NCBI GenBank assembly: GCA_902984215.1 | Contig: CADWAF010004538.1 | Location: 1 to 13,799, forward strand | From: Willaertia magna | Lineage: Eukaryota; Heterolobosea; Eutetramitea; Acrasida; Naegleriidae | Reading direction: 5' to 3' | Length of the DNA stretch: 13,799 nt | In this document: in pieces, positions 1 to 8,397 of the stretch | How positions within the stretch are numbered: position 1 is the stretch's first letter | How the letters are laid out: every line of letters starts with the position of its first letter | Notes under the pieces: model-generated | Database searches by the model: none | Seen by the model: only the letters and a program-made list of their open reading frames with translations | Told to the model about the DNA's origin: nothing | Position numbers and translations under genes: made by a program

Positions 1-567
1 CAACAACTGTAAATTATTCCAATCCGTTACAACTATATCGTTAATTGTTGATAGTGATTGGAATATATTATTTACAATAGGACAACTCCAATTGTCGATA
101 TTATTCCAATCTTGATTTTTACAATAAATAAAATAACTGTTTGAAACAATTATAAAACCGTTATTATTGGTTCTTAATTTTGTTAATCTATCAAAATTTG
201 GAATGAAAGATCTAAATAGTTCACTGCTTAGGTTAATCCATTTTGTCACATCACTCGACAATGCCTTTTTCGATGGAACTATAGCTAAGTATAAATCATT
301 TGAAGTTAACACAAGCAATCCAACGCCATGGCTATTTATTCCCAACGATTTAACTTGTAAAATTTCATCTTGGAAAGGAAGGGTATTCCAACAAGTAAAT
401 GCATTATTAATTGACCATATCTCAGGAGAAACTTGTTCAAAGAGAAAATTAGTGTCATCATTATGTAAAACTATCTTTGAACCAAGAGTATTTACTTCCT
501 TCATTCCACCTATTATCAACACAACTAATAACCATACCAATAACAAAGATAAACTGAACTGGTTCAT
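1..567 (-). CDS. Unrecognised secreted or membrane protein, N-terminal part (3' end beyond window)
   Basis: Reading the minus strand from an ATG at 567 gives 189 codons without a stop up to the window edge, so the C-terminus is missing. An in-frame TGA lies 13 codons upstream with no other ATG between, which supports this start. The first 22 or so residues (MNQFSLSLLLVWLLVVLIIG) are a typical signal peptide or signal anchor. After it come alternating hydrophobic stretches such as GVGLLVLTSNDLYLAIV, GFIIVSNSYFIYC and DIVVTDW, which suggest repeated beta strands, perhaps a propeller-like extracellular domain; that is inference only. I do not recognise the family. It is the last of the minus-strand genes here, its ATG 114 bp beyond the stop of its neighbour. 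A plus-strand open frame at 167-643 overlaps it, but the minus frame has the signal peptide and more protein-like composition, so I treat the plus frame as a shadow. Confidence 0.72.
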   Translation of the reverse strand, partial: MNQFSLSLLLVWLLVVLIIGGMKEVNTLGSKIVLHNDDTNFLFEQVSPEIWSINNAFTCWNTLPFQDEILQVKSLGINSHGVGLLVLTSNDLYLAIVPSKKALSSDVTKWINLSSELFRSFIPNFDRLTKLRTNNNGFIIVSNSYFIYCKNQDWNNIDNWSCPIVNNIFQSLSTINDIVVTDWNNLQLL

Positions 568-681
568 TTTTTTCCAAAATTTCACCCTAACTACTTTTCA
601 GCTGTCTGACATTTTTATGCAAGTTGAGCTTAATAAAAATTGAGTCACATAATTATTTTGATTAATAAATAAACTGGTTGT

Positions 682-2457
682 TTATTTCCTTTCAGCGTCA
701 TCTTCCTCGTCTTCTGGATAATCTTCCAAATCTTCTTCATCTTCCTCAAAAACTTCCTTCTTTCTCAACTTCATTCTTTCTTGCTCAACATATTGTCTAT
801 TTGCCTTTAAGAAAGTATAAATATTATGGAATAAAATAATAAGAGTTAAAATAATAGTCACTTGAATAACAAAATTTCTAAGTCTCCTAAAATGTAATTT
901 AGAAGTAGCAAACTTCCACAAATCTAAATAAATATATTGATTTTTAATATTTGGATCATAACTTTTTAATAATTTAACTGATTTTCTAACTAAAAGTGCA
1001 TACATTTGTGATGCCTCTAAAAAACCCTTTTCTAACTTTTTAAATTTATTATATTTTAATAAATCAATTCTAAATGTTTTTAACATAAAATCATGTAATT
1101 TTTGTGGATCTTGAAGAGTATATTGAAATAATATTTCTTGTTCTTTTTCAGGTATTTCTAAAATCTCATTATATTCTTCTTCTTTTTTCTTTTTACCATG
1201 ATCCTTTACTTCCTCTTTGGTTAATTCTTTATTTACTTCCTCTTTCTTTATTTCTTTATTAATCTTTTGAATAGGAGATATATTTAAATAATTTCTACAT
1301 AATTGTGAATATTCTTCACTTAATAAATTTAAATAAGTATATAATTCAATTAAAAAATATAATCTTCTATTTCTATCATTTTTAATCATTAAATATTCTT
1401 CATTTGTAAACATTACAACATCCTTATTAGGAATATATTCTTTAGATTGTTCTTCATAAATACCAATAACAGTATTTGAAATATTTAAAGATAAATTTAA
1501 ATAAGTTATAGCTTCTTGAAACTGTAAATTTCCTAAAAAATAAATAGCTATCTGTTCCATTAAGTTTATTTCTTTCAATCTTTTTTTACTAAATTCTTTA
1601 ATTAAATTAATTTGAGTTGTACCTAAAGTAGGATCTCTAATTTGTTTCTTAAAATCTTCATCAATTTTCTTTCTATTTTCTTGCATCATATTAGAAAGAA
1701 GTTGAACATCTTCTGTTATGAGTTTTAATTCAGTTGCAGTTTCTCTTAAATGTTTTAAGTTTTGTAAATATAAATAGATTGGACATTCATTAACTAGTTC
1801 TTTATCTATATTTTTTAATTCATAAACTTTTTTTATTCCAGAATATAATTTACGTAATTCAAAATCGAAAGGTTCCTTTTTTTTAAATATTAAAAATATT
1901 TTTTTCATTAATAAATTACAATATTCAATTCTATCTTCTAATGTCATTGTATTTTGATGTAAATTATCCATTTTTTGTAAACGTTCTAATTTTAGTTTAA
2001 TTTCCATTTCATTTTCTTTTAAATTAAATAAATCAAATATTTGTAAAAATATTTTATTTGGTTTTAAATTATAATGTAAATATTTAAATGAATTTTCTTC
2101 AATTGATAAAAATAATGCATTCATTAAAATTAATTTTACTTTATAAATATCTTTATTGTTTAATGATAAATCTGAAAATAATTGACTACTGTGAAATAAT
2201 GCTAGTTTAGAATTAGATATTGTAAATTTAGGAACCATTATGGCATGATAATGAGATGGTTTAATTTCTGTTGGTTTATTAAATGTTTGACAAGATGTGT
2301 GAAAGAATTGTTGTTTGTTCTGATTATTATTGTTACTACTTGATTGTTTCTTATGAAAAGAACTCCATCCCAATAACCACTGTTTCTTCTTCCCTAGTGT
2401 TCGGAGAGAAAGTAAACATTTACCGTAACGTAAAAGACCATTTGAGTGTCGAAGCAT
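682..2457 (-). CDS. Unrecognised single-span membrane protein with presequence-like N-terminus and acidic tail
   Basis: The 591-residue frame ends in TAA, and an in-frame TAA just upstream of the ATG supports the start. The first 35 or so residues are rich in Arg, Lys, Leu and Ser and nearly free of acidic residues (MLRHSNGLLRYGKCLLSLRT), as in a mitochondrial presequence. The middle is helical and charged. A stretch near residues 299-325 (IAIYFLGNLQFQEAITYLNL) looks like a single TPR helix pair, but no full TPR array is evident. A Lys/Glu-rich low-complexity run lies at about 405-435. One clear membrane segment sits at about 530-549 (VIQVTIILTLIILFHNIY), preceded by basic residues, and the last 25 residues are almost all Glu and Asp. 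The layout suggests a mitochondrial or endomembrane anchored protein with its acidic tail on one side. The family is not recognised. The ATG lies only 54 bp beyond the EFL1 stop on the same strand. Confidence 0.85.
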   Translation of the reverse strand: MLRHSNGLLRYGKCLLSLRTLGKKKQWLLGWSSFHKKQSSSNNNNQNKQQFFHTSCQTFNKPTEIKPSHYHAIMVPKFTISNSKLALFHSSQLFSDLSLNNKDIYKVKLILMNALFLSIEENSFKYLHYNLKPNKIFLQIFDLFNLKENEMEIKLKLERLQKMDNLHQNTMTLEDRIEYCNLLMKKIFLIFKKKEPFDFELRKLYSGIKKVYELKNIDKELVNECPIYLYLQNLKHLRETATELKLITEDVQLLSNMMQENRKKIDEDFKKQIRDPTLGTTQINLIKEFSKKRLKEINLMEQIAIYFLGNLQFQEAITYLNLSLNISNTVIGIYEEQSKEYIPNKDVVMFTNEEYLMIKNDRNRRLYFLIELYTYLNLLSEEYSQLCRNYLNISPIQKINKEIKKEEVNKELTKEEVKDHGKKKKEEEYNEILEIPEKEQEILFQYTLQDPQKLHDFMLKTFRIDLLKYNKFKKLEKGFLEASQMYALLVRKSVKLLKSYDPNIKNQYIYLDLWKFATSKLHFRRLRNFVIQVTIILTLIILFHNIYTFLKANRQYVEQERMKLRKKEVFEEDEEDLEDYPEDEEDDAERK

Positions 2458-2511
2458 TTTTTTTCCAGAACAAAAAACAATATTGATTTACGTAATTGAT
2501 TTTACAATCAT

Positions 2512-5500
2512 TTATTTCTTTTTTGCCAATGTTCTTTGCTTTTCTGCATGCTCAATAATCTTTTTGTCTAACATTAAACCTTTTCTTTTTCTTACCATAT
2601 CAATATATTGTTTAGCAATGTTAGGCATATTAGCCATACCTTTTTCTCCCCATTCTTCTAATTCTTCTTCTGTTTTAGGCACATAAAATGGATCTACGTC
2701 AAGTATTTGCCAATGTGAAAATGCTAATTGAGGTTGAGCACCACCACTTGTTTTAGTTCTTAATTCTTCTGTGAAACCAAAACTTTCAGCAACAGGTAAT
2801 AAGGATTTAATAATAAATAAACCACTACCTTCTTCAACATCATCTGAAATAATCTTTGCCCTTCTTCTTCTTAATACATCAAATACACTACCAACAATTT
2901 CATTATTTGCTTGAATTTGACAATCATAGATAGCCTCGACTAATCTTCTGGATGAAAAATCAAAAGCTTTTCTACATGCATCTTTTACTGCTGACATCAA
3001 TTGACCTGTGAATGGACCACCTTCATCACTTAAATTATATGTACCTTCTTCTACAATTACATCCTCAATTGAGAAACATACTCCAAACATTGGTTCATCA
3101 CATAGTGGACCATTAACTGTAGTTAATTGAAAACCATTTACAAAGCTTTGATCATAATGTTTAAATAATTGACATTTTGAAGTATTATTTACATTAGCAC
3201 TACCACTTAAATTTGATAAAGTATTGGATGTGTTTGTTGCATTAGATGTAGTTTCTATTGTATCTTCATCTTCCAAATTAGTTAATAAATTACTAATTTG
3301 TTTGTGGAATGGTTCAAACTCATTTGAATTTTTATATTCAGGAATGTGATTCAATAAAATATTTGGACCTATTCTTCTTGGACCTAATGACCATAAATAC
3401 TCCCATTCTTCTTCCCATTGTTTACCTGCGATTTTAAATTCATTTCTTAATAACTCAATAATCTCATTTGTAACAAAAATAGATTTATCAACCAATTGAT
3501 TATTACCACTTTCCTTATAAATATTTTCATTGAAATATAGTTTTAATTCTTCTTTATGTTGATCAATAAAATTAGAAATATTTTCAGGTAACGGTGTTGC
3601 TTTCACAATAATTGTCCACTTTTTGTTTGCTGTTTTCTTTTTTGCAAGTTTCTCTTTTTGACCTACTTGTTGAGTATCTTTTACAATAGTTTCACGGAAA
3701 CTAACTAATGGTGGAGAAACATTAAATGGAACATCCTTTGCAAACTTTTCCTTTAAATCTCTAATACACCTTTCTGCATGCACCTCTCCAGCAGTCACAA
3801 TAACATGTTCACCAGTTTCTTGAACTAATACTTCAACAGATGGATCTGATTGATTTAATTTCTTTAATCCTCTTACTAATTTTGGAATGTCAGAAACATG
3901 TTCAGGTTCAATTGCATATCTAACAATAGGTATAGCGGATGTATACATTGCAGAAAATATTGGTGAATAAATAGATGACCCAATAGTTGCTGTTTTTAAA
4001 ATATGTTTAGAAATAGTTCCTCCAATACCAAAGACATTACCAGCTGGTACACAATCTACTTCTTCTAATCCTCTACCCATCAATATATATAAATGTTGAA
4101 CTGTAAATTCTGTTCGTTCTTCATTTGGATTTAATGCAGAATATCTAGGACCTAGGATCTGTAATTTTTGTCCAACCTTTATACAACCACTATAAATACG
4201 ACTGAATGCAACAAATGCTGTTTTACTATCTTCTTCTTCTTCATCATCAAATTCTTCTTGTGTTAAAGGTTCTTTTACTTCACTATTGGTGGCACTAGAA
4301 GTGTTGGTAATAACATTATTTTCCTCTTCTTTAGCATCACCATCCTCTGTTGTACCCTTTTCTTTTTGTAAATTTTTTAACTCTCTTAATTTTTGTAATC
4401 TTTCTCTTTCAGCTTGAATATTTTGTAATTGTTTTTTAGCATTATTCATTAAACTACCATGTAAATTATCAACTTCTAACATTTTAGAAACAAAAACTAA
4501 AACTTCAGCATCATCAGATTTATCACATTGTAATAAATTCTTTTTCAATTTTCTACGGAAATTACGCATAGCCATCTTCCTATTCTTACTTTCTGATGGA
4601 ACAGATGAAGTAGAAGAAGTATTTGAGATATTAATATTAGTTAACTCTGGGATTAAACCTAAAATTCTTTCACGTTGAGCGATTTGAGGGTTAGGTAATT
4701 TATGTATTACCATATTTAGGATAGTTTCAGATAAAGGTAACCATTGACTCATTAATAATTTTACATGTGTACGGTAATCATTATTTCTAAAAATTAATTG
4801 TAAACTCTTTTCCTCTAAATTTAAACTTGTAATTATTTTTTTAATTTTATCATCATCTCTGTTTAAATAAATATAATTATATGCATTATAAATATTTTGT
4901 AAAATAAATTGAACAAACATATTTGGATCATCTTCTTTAGGTGGTTTCTTAACAATTGTTTTCTTCTTAGGATGATAATAATACTCTCCCCATAATGTTT
5001 GTTGTAATGTATTTTTATTCATACCTAATTTCTTATGAAATAATTCGGAAAAATCATTTATACGAAAAGCCCAGCCGTCATAAGCGCTAGCAAAGGCTAC
5101 ATTTCCTTTTAAAGGCGAGAAAAAATCTTCAGAATCAATTTCATATTCTTCAAAAACGTTAGAATAGAAATAGGCTAGTTTCTTTACTTCATTATTATCT
5201 ACGTGTTCTTCTTCTTGTTGTAAATTATTCTTCTTTTCTTCTTCTTCTCTAATCTTTTTAAATAACTCTGTTGTTACAAATGTAGTCATTAAAACATTAA
5301 CTTGTTCTAAAATAAAATTTAAATGTTTATAACATTCCATTGGTGTTAATTGTTTTTCTAATATTAATCTATCAATTTTATTTAAAACTAAACATGGTTT
5401 AATTTTCTCTTTAAAGGCTTGTTCTAATACTGTTCTTGTTTGAGTACAAATACCTTCAACAACATCAATTAAAACTAAACATCCATCGGAAAGTCTAGCT

Positions 5501-5859
5501 GCTGTTGATACTTCGGAACTGAAATCTACATGTCCAGGTGAATCAATTAAGTTTATTAAATATAAATTTTTATATTTATTATTAGTTTGTTGGTTATTAT
5601 TATCGGAAATTTGTTTATCTTTATAAAGCAAAGTAATAGCACTACTCTTCATTGTTATTCTCTTTTCTTGTTCATATGCAGTTGAGTCCATATATCTCAT
5701 CTTACCTGCAAGGTTATTACTTATAATCCCATTAGATGAAATTAAAAAATCGGATAGTGTTGTTTTACCATGGTCTACATGGGCTATAACACAAATATTC
5801 CTAATGTTATTCGTATTAAATTGTAATTGATTTAAAATATCTGATGAAATACTTGACAT
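2512..5859 (-). CDS. EFL1: Elongation factor-like GTPase 1 (EFL1/Ria1), 60S subunit maturation
   Basis: This intronless frame encodes 1115 residues, close to the usual EFL1 length of about 1,100. EFL1 is a cytoplasmic EF-2 paralogue that works with SBDS to release the anti-association factor eIF6/Tif6 from new 60S subunits. GTPase motifs are intact: AHVDHGKT (residues 26-33), EQEKRIT in switch I (63-69), DSPGH (106-110) and NKID (160-163). A charged, low-complexity insertion (about 470-545) precedes domain II, which starts near 546 (TAFVAFSRIYSG), as is usual for EFL1 rather than EF-2. Domain III is near 670-700 (TAGEVHAERCIRDL), domain IV starts near 708 (PPLVSFRET), and the EF-G-like C-terminal domain ends with QLAFSHWQILDVDPFYVP near 1040. 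The tip of domain IV lacks the diphthamide-loop sequence expected of EF-2, which also favours EFL1. A 9-codon upstream ORF lies in the presumed 5' leader. Confidence 0.95.
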   Translation of the reverse strand: MSSISSDILNQLQFNTNNIRNICVIAHVDHGKTTLSDFLISSNGIISNNLAGKMRYMDSTAYEQEKRITMKSSAITLLYKDKQISDNNNQQTNNKYKNLYLINLIDSPGHVDFSSEVSTAARLSDGCLVLIDVVEGICTQTRTVLEQAFKEKIKPCLVLNKIDRLILEKQLTPMECYKHLNFILEQVNVLMTTFVTTELFKKIREEEEKKNNLQQEEEHVDNNEVKKLAYFYSNVFEEYEIDSEDFFSPLKGNVAFASAYDGWAFRINDFSELFHKKLGMNKNTLQQTLWGEYYYHPKKKTIVKKPPKEDDPNMFVQFILQNIYNAYNYIYLNRDDDKIKKIITSLNLEEKSLQLIFRNNDYRTHVKLLMSQWLPLSETILNMVIHKLPNPQIAQRERILGLIPELTNINISNTSSTSSVPSESKNRKMAMRNFRRKLKKNLLQCDKSDDAEVLVFVSKMLEVDNLHGSLMNNAKKQLQNIQAERERLQKLRELKNLQKEKGTTEDGDAKEEENNVITNTSSATNSEVKEPLTQEEFDDEEEEDSKTAFVAFSRIYSGCIKVGQKLQILGPRYSALNPNEERTEFTVQHLYILMGRGLEEVDCVPAGNVFGIGGTISKHILKTATIGSSIYSPIFSAMYTSAIPIVRYAIEPEHVSDIPKLVRGLKKLNQSDPSVEVLVQETGEHVIVTAGEVHAERCIRDLKEKFAKDVPFNVSPPLVSFRETIVKDTQQVGQKEKLAKKKTANKKWTIIVKATPLPENISNFIDQHKEELKLYFNENIYKESGNNQLVDKSIFVTNEIIELLRNEFKIAGKQWEEEWEYLWSLGPRRIGPNILLNHIPEYKNSNEFEPFHKQISNLLTNLEDEDTIETTSNATNTSNTLSNLSGSANVNNTSKCQLFKHYDQSFVNGFQLTTVNGPLCDEPMFGVCFSIEDVIVEEGTYNLSDEGGPFTGQLMSAVKDACRKAFDFSSRRLVEAIYDCQIQANNEIVGSVFDVLRRRRAKIISDDVEEGSGLFIIKSLLPVAESFGFTEELRTKTSGGAQPQLAFSHWQILDVDPFYVPKTEEELEEWGEKGMANMPNIAKQYIDMVRKRKGLMLDKKIIEHAEKQRTLAKKK

Positions 5860-6092
5860 TTTTTTTTTGAATTTTAAATTTCTTGTAAGCGTTGTTTATT
5901 TTTTGATTTTAATTTTCAATTTGTTTCTTGATGTTCATTTTGGAGAGTAAATTGTTAGATTAATAATAACAATGTTTAATTAAACGCATTGATAACATTG
6001 CTTTCCAAAAGCTCAATGCTAAGGCTGTCAATGTTATTATTATTTTGTTAGTATTGACCTATTTACCAAATAACAGGTTTATTTTAAATAAT
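5860..6092. other. Intergenic region between PP2C 3' end and EFL1 5' end
   Basis: This 233-bp region must hold the 3' end of the phosphatase transcript and the EFL1 promoter and leader, since both genes read leftwards. It contains the EFL1 upstream ORF, a minus-strand TACTAAC at 6047-6053 followed about 29 nt later by a TAG (6019), and weak imperfect inverted repeats built from ATAACATTG and CAATGTTAT words. No TATA box or strong hairpin stands out. Confidence 0.5.
5909..5938 (-). promoter_or_regulatory. Short upstream ORF in the EFL1 leader
   Basis: An ATG at 5938 opens a 9-codon frame (MNIKKQIEN) that stops with TAA at 5909, 49 bp before the EFL1 start codon. If transcription begins upstream of it, it could lower EFL1 translation. 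Short ATG-containing frames arise easily by chance in such sequence, and the transcript start is unknown. Confidence 0.25.
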
Positions 6093-7418
6093 TTATCGTA
6101 CTACTCTACTCACAACAACAGTAATATCGTCAGGTTTACCACCTAAATAAAAGATACCTTCCTTTTCACTTGCATCTTGGAAAGGGGTGCTTGTCACAAA
6201 ATCTGTACCAAAACCAACTCTTCTAGCTTTTACAGCAATTAATTTAGAAAGTTGATATTCATCCATTTGATTAATATTTTGATTAACTAAATCTACAATT
6301 TGTTGATCATATAAGTTATCAAATAATCCATCAGATGCCAGTATAATAATATCATCATTTTCAATAGGTATTGCGTCACACATTGCATCTGTTGGTTCAT
6401 CTTGAAATTTATTTGTTAAATAATGTGGTACCACTGCTAATTGATAAGGAGCATTATGATAATGTTGTTGTGGTATAGATCTATAAACTATTTGATAATT
6501 ATTATCTCCATTTTTATTTCTTAAAACTAAAAATCCAGAATCCCCTAAATTAGCGCTTAATAAAATATTTGGATTTTCTTCACTTATCATTAATAAACAA
6601 CAAGTGGTACTTCCAGCTGTCACTTGTTTTTTCTCAATAATTTCATTATAAGCTAATTGCATTAATTGTAAAGGATGTTTAATTAATTCAGAATGAAATG
6701 AATAAAAGAAACAGTTTTGCATCATTTGTCTTGCCATCAATGAGGCATCTATTCCTAAAATATTTCTCCAACCTCCAACGCCATCTGCCACTCCAATACA
6801 TTGGATTGGTTTAATGTTATTAGTATTACTGTCATTAATCGTTGGTGCAGAAGGATCATTATTAGATTTTTTAAGGGGATTGGAAGAGGAAAGATGTTTG
6901 GAATAGAGAGAGTTTGTAAGGTCTCCCAATAAGATAGTATTATCTTGGATAAAGTAAGCATCTTCTCCTCCATATAGTTTATCATCTGCATCTTCATAGT
7001 CAGCATCACCCTTTCCGATACAGTAACCCCTAGCCAGTAATTTATTAGCGGGTGCTGTATCAGTATTACTGTTTGGTACAGGTGTTATGACTGAAGAAGA
7101 ATATAAATGATCTCCGTTAACTTTTTCGTTAGTTTTCTTAGAATGTATTGGGTGATAGGTAGGGTCTTGTATAGATGTAGAAAATCTTCTATAATCTTTA
7201 TGTAAAAATTTAATTCTAGCTTTAATCATTGGTTTTGTAGCAGTAGCAGTTTCTTGACTTGAAAGTAAATCTGTATTATAATTATTTGAAATGAAATGAT
7301 TACAAGAAGAAATTAGTATAGAATTGTTATTGCAGTTAGCGTTGCCAGCCTTTACCCTTCCAACTTGGTTAAAAATCTTGGAACAGGCAAGTGGAGTATT
7401 ACTGGAAAATCGTTTCAT
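6093..7418 (-). CDS. PPTC7/PTC7-like PP2C-family protein phosphatase, probably mitochondrial
   Basis: The 441-residue protein is a metal-dependent Ser/Thr phosphatase of the PP2C (PPM) superfamily. Metal-binding and core motifs are all present: GGEDAYF (150-156, Asp153), GVADGVGGW (209-217, Asp212), GSTTCCLLMI (269-278), NLGDSGFLVLR (290-300), LASDGLFDN (360-368) and GGKPDDITVVVSRV (426-439). The GEDAYF and ADGVGGW forms are those of the PPTC7/Ptc7 group, which act in mitochondria, for example on coenzyme Q biosynthesis proteins in yeast. The first 80 or so residues are basic, Ser/Asn-rich and poor in acids, compatible with a mitochondrial targeting sequence. A family-atypical Ser/Asn-rich insertion (about 172-203) separates GGED from DGVGG, and a low-complexity linker lies at 90-125. 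An in-frame TAA upstream with no ATG in between supports the start at 7418. No catalytic residue appears lost. Substrates cannot be read from the sequence. Confidence 0.92.
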   Translation of the reverse strand: MKRFSSNTPLACSKIFNQVGRVKAGNANCNNNSILISSCNHFISNNYNTDLLSSQETATATKPMIKARIKFLHKDYRRFSTSIQDPTYHPIHSKKTNEKVNGDHLYSSSVITPVPNSNTDTAPANKLLARGYCIGKGDADYEDADDKLYGGEDAYFIQDNTILLGDLTNSLYSKHLSSSNPLKKSNNDPSAPTINDSNTNNIKPIQCIGVADGVGGWRNILGIDASLMARQMMQNCFFYSFHSELIKHPLQLMQLAYNEIIEKKQVTAGSTTCCLLMISEENPNILLSANLGDSGFLVLRNKNGDNNYQIVYRSIPQQHYHNAPYQLAVVPHYLTNKFQDEPTDAMCDAIPIENDDIIILASDGLFDNLYDQQIVDLVNQNINQMDEYQLSKLIAVKARRVGFGTDFVTSTPFQDASEKEGIFYLGGKPDDITVVVSRVVR

Positions 7419-7812
7419 TTTAATTGAATTATTTAAAATAATAATTGAATTTTTTGCGGAAAGATAACACCGTCCTTAGGGAAACTTTATGAGAAAATTC
7501 TTCTCTTTTCAAACCATCAATTGGTCACAATTATTAAGCATAGACTATGTGTCGTTCAATGCTGAAAGAAAGCACCTAATTCATAGCTAGCAGCAAAATG
7601 TTTCATCATTAGCGCTCTGAAAGGCAAACAACATGTATAAAGGGAAAAGTGAAACAAGCACCCAAAGGACGTTCCAAATCCGTTCCAAATAACCTGCTCT
7701 CCTGCCAAATCGACCAACAGGTTCTAAATGAATTCCAATGTACTTACAATAATTTTCACAAAACAAAAAAAAAATAATCTAAATAACAATAATAATATAA
7801 TACCTATAAACC
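7419..7812. promoter_or_regulatory. Divergent upstream region between the PP2C gene and the Asn-rich protein gene
   Basis: The two flanking genes are transcribed away from each other, so this 394-bp stretch should hold both promoters and 5' leaders. It is visibly richer in G and C than the other spacers. The half next to the plus-strand gene carries repeated TTCCAAAT-like words (see separate entry). The last 50 bp before the ATG at 7813 are A-rich with almost no G, a typical leader. No coding frame is supported on either strand. Confidence 0.55.
7670..7740 (+). promoter_or_regulatory. Cluster of TTCCAAAT-like words, candidate promoter element
   Basis: CGTTCCAAAT occurs twice with 11-bp spacing (7670-7679 and 7681-7690). 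Related words follow: TGCCAAATC from 7703, GTTCTAAATG at 7721-7730 and ATTCCAATG at 7732-7740. The cluster lies about 70-145 bp before the start codon at 7813. About one helical turn of spacing between the exact copies suggests protein binding on the same DNA face. The role as an element is inferred. Confidence 0.4.
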
Positions 7813-8321
7813 ATGTCAAGTCCAAACAACAACAATTATATGAACATTCCAACTAATAGATCTATCTATAATGCAACACCTGTAATTATGATGGGACCTC
7901 CTCCATCCAACAATAATAATAATAATAACAGCAATAATGGTTTTTACCCTCCAAATATGAATCAATCCCAACAATTCCTTCAAGGTCTTCCACCAGGTAC
8001 AACTATAATCTATCAATACCCACCAACAACTAATAATAATAATAACACAGGTAATAATAATAATCAAAATAATAATACCAATAATAACAATAATCAACCA
8101 CCACAAACTTTGCATCAAGTAGTTTTACCACCAAATAATAACAACAATCATTTAAATCATCAAGGTAATAACCAAAATAATCAAAGTAATAATAATAATA
8201 ATATGAATAGACCAGTTCAACAATCAATCCACAGTCCACCATTCATTACAACACATCATCCTAATCAAATGCAACCACCACAACAAAATTTACCACCAAT
8301 ACCAAATAGAATGATGCCTCC

Positions 8322-8353
<32 letters not shown>

Positions 8354-8397
8354 TTAATAATATGAATACACAACAATCAATTATTTACTGTTTATAG
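7813..8397 (+). CDS. Asn/Gln/Pro-rich low-complexity protein of unknown function
   Basis: The 194-residue frame starts at an ATG with an in-frame TAA two codons upstream and an A-rich leader. It consists almost wholly of Asn runs broken by Pro-rich and aromatic patches (for example GFYPPNMNQSQQFLQGLPPG and TTIIYQYPP), a His/Pro-rich part, and a run of ten Gln (residues 171-180). No globular domain is visible. Such composition is common in amoebal regulatory and RNA-binding proteins and is prone to condensates, but no function can be assigned. The antisense frames at this place are translations of the same AAT/CAA repeats and are shadows. The frame ends at TAG 8395-8397. The same frame continues after a second stop (TAA 8404-8406) with codons for DDPHYKKKKVNGYNNN, so the annotated C-terminus could be wrong if a very short intron or recoding applies. 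Confidence 0.75.
8323..8352 (+). repeat. (CAA)10 trinucleotide repeat coding for poly-Gln
   Basis: Ten perfect CAA units encode ten consecutive Gln residues near the C-terminus of the Asn-rich protein. Pure units of one codon suggest recent slippage expansion, so length may vary between isolates. Confidence 0.9.

Noticed and set aside
167..643. 158-codon plus-strand open frame
   Set aside because: It is antisense to a minus-strand frame that has a signal peptide, an upstream in-frame stop and better composition. Its own translation shows no domain or plausible start context.
2283..2686. Two 67-codon plus-strand frames at the EFL1/membrane-protein boundary
   Set aside because: They are antisense to the ends of two well-supported minus-strand genes, with no motif of their own.
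5960..6045. Inverted repeat AATAATAAC ... GTTATTATT in the EFL1 upstream region
   Set aside because: The arms are short and of low complexity, and the loop is long, so it is not a convincing structure.
6755..7009. 84-codon minus-strand frame
   Set aside because: It is an alternative frame inside the PP2C gene, whose motifs lie in the other frame.
7816..8242. Two minus-strand frames opposite the Asn-rich gene
   Set aside because: Their Ile/Val- or Tyr-rich translations come from reading AAT/CAA repeats backwards, so they are shadows.
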